From Neisseriaceae bacterium (GTDB lineage Bacteria; Pseudomonadota; Gammaproteobacteria; Burkholderiales; UBA11063), in NCBI GenBank assembly GCA_947470205.1, contig CANISK010000015.1, positions 1 through 14,539 on the forward strand: a DNA stretch of 14,539 nt, given 5' to 3'. The position numbers were made by a program, and so were the translations under genes. Shown here piece by piece: positions 1-8,264 of the stretch. The notes under the pieces were generated by a model. The model was not told the origin of the DNA. It saw only the letters and a program-made list of their open reading frames with translations, and did not search any database. Positions within the stretch are counted from its first letter, which is position 1. Every line of letters begins with the position of its first letter.

Positions 1-1
1 A

Positions 2-586
2 AAATTTATCCCAATATGTCTGTGTATAGTTGTCATCACAAATTGCACGGTATTGGCTCCCACCAAAAACACTGAAGTGCAAAATTATCTCATTGCACAA
101 GTTACAGCAAATCAAAAATGTACAACATATGGAGTAAAGTCAATTTACATAAGAGAGGTGACATCATCGCAGCCATATAATACAAATAACATGCTATACT
201 CATATTCTCCATATTCAATACAGAAATATACAAGTAGTCAATGGGCGGCTCTACCTGATACCTCCATAACACAAGGTATTGCGACCCAATTGCAGAATGA
301 TTGTGTGTTTAACGTATATAAATCTGATATTTACACTCACACAGATTATATGCTCACAACCAAAATCATTACATTACAACAAACAATTGATAACAATAAC
401 GATACCAAAAACATCCTCACTCTTGATGTATCATTAATTAATACCACTACATATAAAATACAAAATAAACAATTCACTAAAATCTCATACACAGAAGCTG
501 GGCCACAAAATCTTGCAATTGGTACCTCACAAAACCTCAAAGATCTTACAAAAGAGATCAGTGAGTGGGTTAAGGCCGCCAAATAA
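2..586 (+). CDS. PqiC/YmbA-like ABC-type transport auxiliary lipoprotein (5' partial)
   Basis: The frame is open to the left edge, and the first visible codons read KFIPICLCIVVITNC, so only the start codon (probably an ATG just outside the window) is missing; the TTG at 53 is not the real start. The visible 194 residues begin with a short hydrophobic segment ending in a lipobox-like ITNC (Cys at visible residue 15; Asn at -1 is unusual), so an acylated envelope lipoprotein is inferred. The segment YSYSPYSIQKYTSSQWAALP (residues 66-85) matches the Y-S-PY-I--Y---QW--LP pattern of the ABC_trans_aux family (PqiC/YmbA). These lipoproteins work with MCE-domain proteins (PqiB/MlaD type) in lipid transport between the membranes. 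Any MCE partner genes would lie upstream, outside the window. The stop lies two bases from the end of the convergent prpD. Confidence 0.75.
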   Translation, partial: KFIPICLCIVVITNCTVLAPTKNTEVQNYLIAQVTANQKCTTYGVKSIYIREVTSSQPYNTNNMLYSYSPYSIQKYTSSQWAALPDTSITQGIATQLQNDCVFNVYKSDIYTHTDYMLTTKIITLQQTIDNNNDTKNILTLDVSLINTTTYKIQNKQFTKISYTEAGPQNLAIGTSQNLKDLTKEISEWVKAAK

Positions 587-588
587 AA

Positions 589-2022
589 TCAACACAATAA
601 ATCAATAAATTCATTTATTGGCATATTATTGAACTGATCGTGGTTATTCACTACAGCTAAAATATGCTCTTGTGTATTTGCGTCATATTTACGTGCAAGA
701 TTAGTTTTAAATTTATCGATAAGTAACGGAATACCTTCTTGTCGTCTTCTTTTGTGCCCCACTGGATACTCACACACAACTTCATCTAGTATAGTGCCAC
801 CTATAAATTCTACAGTGATTGCATTTGCAATGGAGCGCTTATTTGGGTCCAAATAGTCTTTACTAAAGTTCACATCCTCTACACATACCATTTTACCTCT
901 CAAGTCATCTATCATTGAATTGCTCGCAATATCATCTTCATAATCTAAAGCGGTGAGACGTCCATATATAAGAGGTACGGCAACCATATAAGAAATACAA
1001 TGATCTCTGTCTGCTGGATTATGTAGCACCCCTTGTTTGTCTATAATACGAATGGCGGACTCATGAGTACGAATGGTGATTTTTTTTATTTCATGTAACT
1101 TATTCTTTACCTTTTCATGTAATTGCATCGCACATTCAACCGCAGTTTGCGCATGAAATTCCGCAGGATATGAAATTTTGAATAAAATATTTTCCATCAC
1201 ATAACTATCATACTCGCGGTTAATAACAAATGGCTTGCCGTCAAAATATACATCATAAAAACCCCAAGTTTTTGCACTCAAGGCTGTTTTATACCCCATC
1301 TCACCAGTTTTAGCAATATAAGCCAACCTAACCGCTCGAGAAGTTGCATCTCCTGCAGCCCAGCTTTTACGAGAACCAGTATTTGGGTAGTGCCGATAAG
1401 TACGAAGAGACTGCCCATCTACAAACACCAAAGATATTGCATTTATTGTTTCTTCCAGCGTGAGTTTTAACATCGCACAACATACCGCAGTGGATGCGAG
1501 CTTCACTAAAATAACATGATCCAAGCCCACCTTATTAAATGAATTTTCAAGCGCCAAAATGCCCTGTATTTCATGGGCTTTTATCATAAAAGTGAGTATA
1601 TCTTTAATACTAAACGGCTTTTGTCCACAAAGAATATTATTTCTGGAAATGAAGTCTCCTAATGCCAAAATAGCCCCCAAGTTATCCGATGGGTGCCCCC
1701 ATTCTTGAGCCAACCATGTATCGTTATAATCTAACCATCTAATAAGTGTACCAATATTAAAAGCAGCATCAATTGGGCTTAATTGATATGAAGTGCCAAA
1801 TACTTTAGCCCCATTTGGTACATGAGTGGGAACTATAGGCTCTAGTAACTTTGTACAAGCCTTATAAGATAAAGCTTCCAGCCCACAACCAATACTATCT
1901 AATAAACAATAATGTGCAGTACCGAAAGCCTCTTCATTGGTAATTTGATGATTTAACACATATTTTGCAATATCCACCATAACTTTATCTGGTGCTAGGC
2001 TATAATTTGAAATAATTGACAT
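589..2022 (-). CDS. prpD: 2-methylcitrate dehydratase PrpD
   Basis: This 477-residue protein aligns by eye along its whole length with E. coli PrpD (about 483 aa). It should dehydrate (2S,3S)-2-methylcitrate to cis-2-methylaconitate in the cytoplasmic methylcitrate cycle of propionate breakdown; the family can also act on citrate. Conserved stretches are TAHYCLLDSIGCGLEAL (35-51), RWLDYNDTWLAQEWGHPSDN (95-114), KAHEIQGILALENSFNKVGL (148-167), RKSWAAGDATSRAVRLA (218-234), HNPADRDHCISYMVAVPL (334-351) and YPVGHKRRRQEGIP (419-432). The ATG start has AGGA ten bases upstream and matches the family N-terminus. The usual partners prpB, prpC and acnD/prpF are not in the window. It lies downstream of yhdP on the same strand but 141 bp away, behind its own candidate promoter. 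An A8 run inside the gene (plus 1080-1087) is in frame and causes no break. Confidence 0.95.
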   Translation of the reverse strand: MSIISNYSLAPDKVMVDIAKYVLNHQITNEEAFGTAHYCLLDSIGCGLEALSYKACTKLLEPIVPTHVPNGAKVFGTSYQLSPIDAAFNIGTLIRWLDYNDTWLAQEWGHPSDNLGAILALGDFISRNNILCGQKPFSIKDILTFMIKAHEIQGILALENSFNKVGLDHVILVKLASTAVCCAMLKLTLEETINAISLVFVDGQSLRTYRHYPNTGSRKSWAAGDATSRAVRLAYIAKTGEMGYKTALSAKTWGFYDVYFDGKPFVINREYDSYVMENILFKISYPAEFHAQTAVECAMQLHEKVKNKLHEIKKITIRTHESAIRIIDKQGVLHNPADRDHCISYMVAVPLIYGRLTALDYEDDIASNSMIDDLRGKMVCVEDVNFSKDYLDPNKRSIANAITVEFIGGTILDEVVCEYPVGHKRRRQEGIPLLIDKFKTNLARKYDANTQEHILAVVNNHDQFNNMPINEFIDLLC

Positions 2023-2088
2023 AATGGTAAGATCCTAAAAAATTATTATTAGCATGTAATACATCTAACCCTCCCAAATGGGTTTGCA

Positions 2089-2118
2089 ATCATACTATGC
2101 ACGCATAAGTACTTCCAA
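2089..2118 (-). promoter_or_regulatory. Candidate sigma70 promoter of prpD
   Basis: On the minus strand TTGGAA (2118-2113) and TATGAT (2094-2089) are separated by 18 bp, with transcription predicted to start near 2082, about 60 bases before the prpD ATG. Around the predicted start lies a small dyad, AACCC/GGGTT (2067-2071 with 2080-2084), that could be an operator or a leader hairpin. The -35 match is only moderate, and AT-rich DNA gives chance matches easily. Confidence 0.4.
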
Positions 2119-2163
2119 GTGCTTCCAATAACGCACAAAAAAAGCCGCTGGAATGATAATTAT

Positions 2164-5100
2164 CTACCTCCCAACAGTGGAGTTTATATTCCTAGTAACT
2201 TGTTTGGACATACTAATTTGCTCTATTTTTGGTTGTTTAAGCGAACCAGTTATTTTATAAGTAAAGGAAAATAACTTATTTACCGGGTTTTGCAATGCAA
2301 GCTCTGTCAAATACGTTGCCACCCCTATAATTGGATTTAAAGTAATAATACCAGCGCCAACCGCAACACCAATACCTAAACTTGGGGTTACATTTAAATA
2401 CATATTAATAGATTGCTGATTTAGATCTATCCTACCCTTTAGTCCAACCACTGCAAGTGTACTAGACATATATGAATATTTTAAATAAAATACGTTATTG
2501 ATCATATACGCTTTAATTTCCAGATCATTAAAAGCAAACCCATTGGCAAAAATATCTTTAAAATTTAAACTAGCCAAGTTTACAATAGTCTGCAAATTAA
2601 TAATACCAATAATACTACCTAAGACAGTACGAGTATCGGCTTTTAAAAATCTTCCATTATCTAAATCAATATCAACCATTCCTGCAATATTTTTTAGATT
2701 AAATTGATTAATGTAACCTCGAGACTGAATATGCCCTTTTATAGAACCAGAACCTCTCACGATTATATTGGATAAATTAAAACTACTAAGCATGGCACCA
2801 AAATCAGATATTTTAGCATCAAATTTAGCATCCACAAATGATTGTGTGGGTGCGCATGTTGTACAATAATTAGTAATTTTAATATTAACCTGGTTATTAG
2901 TGGTATTATTCCATATCATACTTTCAATAACCAAATTGCCACCTTTGGCGTATATAGTAAAATTTACATTACCAATATTTACACCATTTACATATATTTT
3001 ATTTATTTTGAGTGTGGTGTGTGGAATATTTAAAGTGGTTAATATCAAATTAGAATACAAAAACGCTTTATTTTGTTCGTGTTGCATCATATTATTAAAA
3101 ATATTCTCCTGAATATCATTGTTTACTACATAAGATTCAAATTCATGTGATGATATTACATAAGGTAACTGACTATCAATCTCACTCTCAGTCTTATTTT
3201 CATTATAAATATCGTTTTTATAATCATTGAAATTAAATTTGATAAAATATAACAACATTTTTAACTCGTGTGATGGAATTTTATAGGTTCCATATCCACT
3301 AAAATTATCTGAAGTGCCATTAAAGGTGGCAATATTTTTCGTGGTATATGCTTCCATCTTAGTTTTACCAAATGATATATTATGCACCAAAAAATTATTA
3401 GTATCTATATATGAATCGATGGGTAATATGGAGTGCGGACTGTTGTCAATATTTTTAGTATTACGATGCTGATGGGCGTTATTTGTTGTAGAGATTTGAT
3501 TGGTTGATTTTGTTATTTTTGATAACGCATCAATCCAAGAAAATAATTCAAAAGTATTTGGGTGTGCATTAATTACAATTACGGCTGGTAACTGACTATG
3601 CTTATTCGCTGGTTTGCCCGAAGAGACACCAAAATTAGCATAAGTAAGCCACCCATCATTACTCATATCCACCTCTCCAATGATTTTACTCTCATATGCA
3701 ATATTCATTTTATATTGAGAGTCTAGACTTTTCTTCAAAGTAAAATCTAATACATTACTTTCACTGGCATTCTTACCAATTGGACTTGGCAACAATATAT
3801 TAACACCCAATAAATTTGAAATTAGATATAAATTATCAATCCCATTTTTATTAACATCAAAACTCACCTTGGTATTTGCTAAACCATTGATTAATGGATT
3901 TGCAATTGGTAAGTATAATTTTATTAAATCATTGTAATTGATATTATGAGTATTCAAATTAAAATTAATAACATTACTGTGATTGTATGACTTGGTGGAG
4001 GCATTTAAATGAAAAGTTCCACCCAATATATTTCCATATATATCATCAATACTAATACCATTATTATTAAATGTTAATTCGCCATTTGTATTGCTGATGT
4101 ATGGAACTGGGATATTATTCAATTGAATGCTGTTATTTATAAAAGTATATTTACCATTTACTGTGGTGTAATTCGGATTGGTCAATGGTACTTTAAGAAA
4201 TATGTCAACTTTACCATCGCCATTTATTGATGTAGTGCTTGGCAAATTGCCCAATATTGCATTAATCGGAGTTTGTTTTAGATAATTCAAAAATAGCTGA
4301 GTTTTACCATTACCACTTCCAGATGCAACCAAATATGGATCATCATCCAGCATATTTGGAATTGTAACCGTGATGTTTGTAAGATTATTATTGTTTATTT
4401 TTGCTTTATCGCCAATAATTATAATCTTCTGATTACGAATGGCAAATTTACCATAAATATTATCAATAGTTGGCCATTTTGGTACATATCTTAATTTACC
4501 ATTTACCACATCTGCATCAATATAAAATTTCCCATTATTTTTTGGGTATGGGAAGTCTTTTAGTTGACCTTGTAAAATCAATGACGCATTTTCTCCGAAA
4601 CCATCAAGAATAGATGTTTGCAACCACTTATTTGCCTTATCAATTAATGTTGGCAAGTAAAACCCTACTCTATTTGCGGGTATCTTATCTAATTTTGCAT
4701 GCAAATTAATATATCCAAGAGTATTTGGAGTATAAATATACTCCCCAGATGTTAAAACATTAAAATCCCGAGCATGGATAACACCAGACTCAAGCTTTAC
4801 ATCAATCGCACCATTTGAAGTAACCTGCCAAACAAATTTAGTATTTAGATTTTTAATAATATAAGGCACATAAAATAATTTTTTATAAATAAATACACCA
4901 TTTTCCATATTAATATTGGCATATCCATTCTGGGAGCCAATATTTACATTTCCCGCAATATTACTCACAACGATATCATTTTGTTTAGAATTGAGCCCGA
5001 GATTCTTAAATTGTAAAAGTAAATTATATTTGTCTGGATGTAAAAAATTTCCATCCCAAATCAATTTTGCATTTTGTATATTACCCGCTATAGATACACC

Positions 5101-6240
5101 ATCCAAACTGGGTATTTTTTTAAGCACTCGATTAATCCCACTTAGGTCTGAATTTAATATATCTAGTTCTCCGTGTTTATTAATAACATAATACCCACTA
5201 ATTTGTTTATTTTTAATAACACTACCGTCTTTAGTTGAAATTTGTATATTTTCAGCACGAATATTGTAAGTATTATTTTTTTCTAAATTAATATTTAAGT
5301 TACCCTCAATATGAGGAAATGTAATATTATTTTTGCTGCCCAATATATTGTAAGTAATATTAGATAAATTCACCCTTGCTTGCAAATTAGATAAATAACC
5401 TTTCTTTAAGGTAGCTTTTACGGATGTTTTTGCAGAATATTGATTAATAAACCCAATTTTAGGTAGATACTGCTGAATACGTCTGGCAAATAATGAACCA
5501 TCACTATAGCTATTTAATTCAAAATATGCATATTTCCATTTTGATATATCTTCAAATTTACCACCCTGCCATTTTAAATGAGTAAAAATATAATTTTTCG
5601 TCTGTATTCCATTTATAGTAATTTGTAATGATTTATAATAAATAGCATTATTAGAGTAAAGAATATTTATATCAGATAAATTCATCTTTTGAAAATGATT
5701 TTTTTTATCATCTAAAGAGATGTCAATATTACTAAGATTTATATTATGCTGCTCTAGTAGCCAATTTTCTATATCAAAACTAGAAGTTTTGTTGTTGCTG
5801 GTTGTGACTTTAGGTTCATTTATTAATAGCCCATTTAAGAAAATTTCATTATTTGCAGTGTGCTCTATATTCAGTTTAGCTTTAGTGATGGTGATTTTGT
5901 TAAAAATAATCTTATACTTCCATAGACTACTATAAGATAAATCTAAGGAAATATGTTTAAAGGTTAATTTCTTATCTGGTGATTTTTTGCTACTGATTGA
6001 GATGTCATTTAAGTCGATTTGTGGTAAATAATCATAGGTAAATACAGTGTGGATATTGCCAATTTTTACAATATAATTGGATTTGTTAAAAATGACATTC
6101 TCAATGGATGATTTGTAGTGCTTAAGATTAAAAAGTAATACATTGGCAATAATTGACATGCCAATAAAAATTATTACATATAAAGCTAAAAATCCAATAC
6201 TAAATTGGACCAGTAAACGATGTGGTTTATGTTTATTCAT
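2164..6240 (-). CDS. yhdP: YhdP family AsmA-like envelope phospholipid transport protein
   Basis: This 1358-residue protein has an N-terminal membrane helix (about residues 11-37) and then a very long, beta-rich, Asn-rich periplasmic region. The C-terminal block (about 1207-1340) carries the family signature: GSIIGIINLQTIV, then FKDIFANGFAFNDLEIKA, GLKGRIDLNQQSINMYLNVTPSL, a small hydrophobic GVAVGAGIITLNPIIGV stretch, and a final FTYKITGSLKQPKIE. YhdP proteins are inner-membrane-anchored AsmA-like bridges; in E. coli YhdP, TamB and YdbH move phospholipids to the outer membrane. It is longer than E. coli YhdP (about 1266 aa), with polar Asn/His/Ser-rich linkers near residues 905-945 and an acidic one near 1000-1040. 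No good Shine-Dalgarno precedes the ATG. The repeat lipoprotein gene ends 27 bp upstream, which suggests co-transcription. Family assignment is firm; substrate is inferred from the family. Confidence 0.92.
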   Translation of the reverse strand: MNKHKPHRLLVQFSIGFLALYVIIFIGMSIIANVLLFNLKHYKSSIENVIFNKSNYIVKIGNIHTVFTYDYLPQIDLNDISISSKKSPDKKLTFKHISLDLSYSSLWKYKIIFNKITITKAKLNIEHTANNEIFLNGLLINEPKVTTSNNKTSSFDIENWLLEQHNINLSNIDISLDDKKNHFQKMNLSDINILYSNNAIYYKSLQITINGIQTKNYIFTHLKWQGGKFEDISKWKYAYFELNSYSDGSLFARRIQQYLPKIGFINQYSAKTSVKATLKKGYLSNLQARVNLSNITYNILGSKNNITFPHIEGNLNINLEKNNTYNIRAENIQISTKDGSVIKNKQISGYYVINKHGELDILNSDLSGINRVLKKIPSLDGVSIAGNIQNAKLIWDGNFLHPDKYNLLLQFKNLGLNSKQNDIVVSNIAGNVNIGSQNGYANINMENGVFIYKKLFYVPYIIKNLNTKFVWQVTSNGAIDVKLESGVIHARDFNVLTSGEYIYTPNTLGYINLHAKLDKIPANRVGFYLPTLIDKANKWLQTSILDGFGENASLILQGQLKDFPYPKNNGKFYIDADVVNGKLRYVPKWPTIDNIYGKFAIRNQKIIIIGDKAKINNNNLTNITVTIPNMLDDDPYLVASGSGNGKTQLFLNYLKQTPINAILGNLPSTTSINGDGKVDIFLKVPLTNPNYTTVNGKYTFINNSIQLNNIPVPYISNTNGELTFNNNGISIDDIYGNILGGTFHLNASTKSYNHSNVINFNLNTHNINYNDLIKLYLPIANPLINGLANTKVSFDVNKNGIDNLYLISNLLGVNILLPSPIGKNASESNVLDFTLKKSLDSQYKMNIAYESKIIGEVDMSNDGWLTYANFGVSSGKPANKHSQLPAVIVINAHPNTFELFSWIDALSKITKSTNQISTTNNAHQHRNTKNIDNSPHSILPIDSYIDTNNFLVHNISFGKTKMEAYTTKNIATFNGTSDNFSGYGTYKIPSHELKMLLYFIKFNFNDYKNDIYNENKTESEIDSQLPYVISSHEFESYVVNNDIQENIFNNMMQHEQNKAFLYSNLILTTLNIPHTTLKINKIYVNGVNIGNVNFTIYAKGGNLVIESMIWNNTTNNQVNIKITNYCTTCAPTQSFVDAKFDAKISDFGAMLSSFNLSNIIVRGSGSIKGHIQSRGYINQFNLKNIAGMVDIDLDNGRFLKADTRTVLGSIIGIINLQTIVNLASLNFKDIFANGFAFNDLEIKAYMINNVFYLKYSYMSSTLAVVGLKGRIDLNQQSINMYLNVTPSLGIGVAVGAGIITLNPIIGVATYLTELALQNPVNKLFSFTYKITGSLKQPKIEQISMSKQVTRNINSTVGR

Positions 6241-6267
6241 TATTTTTCTGATATGTCTAAATAATCA

Positions 6268-7977
6268 TCACTGACTACTATGCACCAACAAAACACCAGC
6301 AGGGAATTGATTAGGACCAAACAACATGATGCCTCTTGTCATAAAAACGCTCCGCCAATCATTCTGATCAAAAGATGAAGCAATAAAATAATGACCATCT
6401 GTGACATCAGTAAAATGATTGACACCAACTCCTACTGTTAACCACGTAGCAAAATTACCATTCTGAACCCAGCCATTATTTTTTGCGTATGTTCCTAAGG
6501 AGCCCCATTGACCTCCAATTTGATCTACATATGCTACATTAAATTTTGTAGCAGTGGGTAATTGCCAATCATTATAACCGCAATGATTTTTGCTATTAAA
6601 TTCTATCAACGATGATCCAGTGGAATTACATCTACCGTCTAATGACGGTGAGCACCAGTCAGTCCATAATCCTTGTTGAGCACCACTTGCATACCAAATC
6701 AGTCCACTTCCATCGTTTTGCAATAAACAACCACAAGCATTATCTGTTACTGGATCATTTATACAGACAAACATTGGTGCTAGGACTGTTACCGTGTAAT
6801 TCTTTGTACTTCCATCTGCGGCATATACCATGTACACCACCGGACTTTCAAAGTTATTTTTTGTTTCCCCACTTTGTTGTGTAATGTTACCGACTTTTAC
6901 ATAGCTACCAGTTGTTGTAAAAATTGCCGTTAAATCTTTCAATGATGGTATTCCATATGGTAGTGTAACTGAAATATTATTTCCTGTTATCACACCCGTG
7001 GTACTATCTATAGAATAAGCTGTTATATCTTTGGCTGAGCTTGGTGCAGTAGTTGCTGTTACCGTGTAAGACTTTGTGCTTCCATCTCCAGCATATACCG
7101 TATATTTTACTGGACTCTCAAGGTTATTAGGAGTTTCTCCGCTTGTTTGTGTAATGCTTCCAACTTTTACATAGCTACCGGTTGTTGTAAAGGTTGCGAT
7201 TAAATCATTCAATGATGATGTGTCGTATGGGAGTTTAACTGAGATATTATTTCCTGTTATCGCACCCGTGGTACCATCTATAGAATAAGCGGTTATATCT
7301 TTGGCTGTATTTGGTGCAATAGTTGCTGTTACTGTGTAATTCTTTGTACTACCATCTGTAGCATACACTGTATAGATTACCGGATTTTCAAAGTTATTGG
7401 GCGTTTCTCCGCTTGTTTGTTTGGTGCCGTCAACCATCACATAACTACCGGTTGTAATATAAGTTGCCACCAATCCATCCAGTGATGGTGTGCCATATGG
7501 GAGTATAACTGAGATATTGGTTCCTGCTATTTGACCTGGGGTACCATTCAAAGAATATGTTTTCATATCTTTATCTGAAGTTGCTGGAATAATGAGTGTT
7601 ACTGTGTATTCTTTTGTACTTCCATTGGCAGCATATACTGTATATACCACTGGGTTATCAAAGCTATTTGCTGTTTTTCCACTAACTTGCGTAACTCCAT
7701 TAACTGTTGTTTTTACCCCTGTTATTGTAAATGTTGACACCAAATTTTTTACTGTTCCACCGTATGGCAAAATGACTGAAATATTATTTCCTACTATTGT
7801 ACTGGGCAGTTTCGCTAAATCATATTTAATGATAGATTTTGTATCTGCACTTACAGTTGGATTTGCGCCTCCAATTGTAGATGAATTAGAATCGCATCCG
7901 GTAATACTACCAAATAATATTAACATTAAACTGAATATCGAGATCCATGCTGTATATTTTTTCATAAATTTCGCCAT
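6268..7977 (-). CDS. Lipoprotein with four DUF5018-like repeats and a C-terminal DUF1566-like domain
   Basis: The frame is open up to 8040, but the likely start is the ATG at 7977 (MAKFMKKYT) or at 7965 (MKKYTAW), each followed by a signal peptide ending in lipobox ITGC and then CDSNSS. Asp at +2 is an inner-membrane retention signal in enterics; the rule may not hold here. After a short Ser/Thr linker come four repeats of about 90 residues, with the pattern KDI-AYSI--T-G-ITGNNISV-LPY, TTGSYVKVG-ITQTSGET-NN and P-VYTVYA-DGSTK-YTVT. These resemble DUF5018/cadherin-like beta-sandwich repeats. The last ~165 residues look like DUF1566 (Lcl_C): GLIWYA, a W-DWC segment, CGYNDWQLPTATKF and ATWLTVG. 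This end holds six Cys, suggesting disulfides and an exported location. Function is unknown; surface adhesion or carbohydrate binding is only a guess. It is followed by yhdP after 27 bp. Confidence 0.85.
   Translation of the reverse strand: MAKFMKKYTAWISIFSLMLILFGSITGCDSNSSTIGGANPTVSADTKSIIKYDLAKLPSTIVGNNISVILPYGGTVKNLVSTFTITGVKTTVNGVTQVSGKTANSFDNPVVYTVYAANGSTKEYTVTLIIPATSDKDMKTYSLNGTPGQIAGTNISVILPYGTPSLDGLVATYITTGSYVMVDGTKQTSGETPNNFENPVIYTVYATDGSTKNYTVTATIAPNTAKDITAYSIDGTTGAITGNNISVKLPYDTSSLNDLIATFTTTGSYVKVGSITQTSGETPNNLESPVKYTVYAGDGSTKSYTVTATTAPSSAKDITAYSIDSTTGVITGNNISVTLPYGIPSLKDLTAIFTTTGSYVKVGNITQQSGETKNNFESPVVYMVYAADGSTKNYTVTVLAPMFVCINDPVTDNACGCLLQNDGSGLIWYASGAQQGLWTDWCSPSLDGRCNSTGSSLIEFNSKNHCGYNDWQLPTATKFNVAYVDQIGGQWGSLGTYAKNNGWVQNGNFATWLTVGVGVNHFTDVTDGHYFIASSFDQNDWRSVFMTRGIMLFGPNQFPAGVLLVHSSQ
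6778..7839 (-). repeat. Four tandem ~270-bp coding repeats
   Basis: Inside the lipoprotein gene, four units of 89-90 codons follow each other (7839-7573, 7572-7303, 7302-7033, 7032-6778). The last three are the most alike: phrases such as TTGSYVKVG and GDGSTKSYTVTAT recur nearly unchanged. The first, closest to the membrane anchor, is the most diverged. DNA stretches coding for the phrases are themselves similar, so the number of units could change by recombination. Confidence 0.85.
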
Positions 7978-8171
7978 CAGACAATATCTCAAAAGGAATA
8001 TTATTAAACAATATATGTAGTAACTGGGATTAAAATACAAAAATATTTTAACATCATATAATCATATTGTATCATTAATTGTTATTAATTACATAATTTA
8101 TTATCAAAATAAATCTGTATTTTAATCATGTACAAGCCAGTAAAAAGGATGAATATGGTACAATATTTATC

Positions 8172-8215
8172 TTGCATCAATTATAATTAAAATTGCTCTT
8201 ATTAAATTGATGCAA
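8172..8215. promoter_or_regulatory. Operator-like 11-bp inverted repeat in the divergent intergenic region
   Basis: TTGCATCAATT (8172-8182) is repeated as its exact reverse complement AATTGATGCAA (8205-8215). The arms are 33 bp apart centre to centre, about three helical turns, so proteins on them would face the same side. The right arm covers the -35 element of the candidate algC promoter. Both neighbouring genes point away from this site, so it is not a transcription terminator. A regulator-binding site is the simplest reading; no regulator gene is adjacent. Confidence 0.5.
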
Positions 8216-8236
8216 AAATATACATATCCTTATATT
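8207..8236 (+). promoter_or_regulatory. Candidate promoter of the algC-symporter-trpS operon
   Basis: TTGATG (8207-8212) and TATATT (8231-8236) are separated by 18 bp. Transcription would start near 8243, about 22 bases before the algC ATG, just leaving room for the AAGAGAT ribosome-binding site. For the divergent lipoprotein gene, several TATGAT/TACAAT boxes lie between 8041 and 8100, but none has a convincing -35 partner. Confidence 0.45.
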
Positions 8237-8264
8237 ACAATTACAACTTCAAAGAGATAAAAGC

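Noticed and set aside
603..620. AT-rich hairpin just past the end of the PqiC-like gene as an intrinsic terminator
   Set aside because: It is only 7 A/T-rich base pairs, has no T-tract after it and codes for the end of prpD; support is too weak to list it as a feature.
1080..1087. Run of eight T (A8 in the prpD coding strand) as a phase-variation tract
   Set aside because: The reading frame is intact and the run is short and common in AT-rich genes; nothing indicates switching.
2112..2128. Direct repeat CTTCCAA-N3-CTTCCAA near the prpD promoter as an activator site
   Set aside because: Two 7-base copies 10 bp apart are short; one coincides with the proposed -35 box, and chance cannot be excluded.
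2498..5935. Several plus-strand open frames opposite yhdP
   Set aside because: They are short, lack ribosome sites and family resemblance, and lie entirely within a well-supported minus-strand gene.
6778..7839. Regularly spaced repeats that might suggest a CRISPR or satellite array
   Set aside because: The unit is about 270 bp, in frame and conserved at protein level; it is a tandem protein-domain repeat within a lipoprotein gene.
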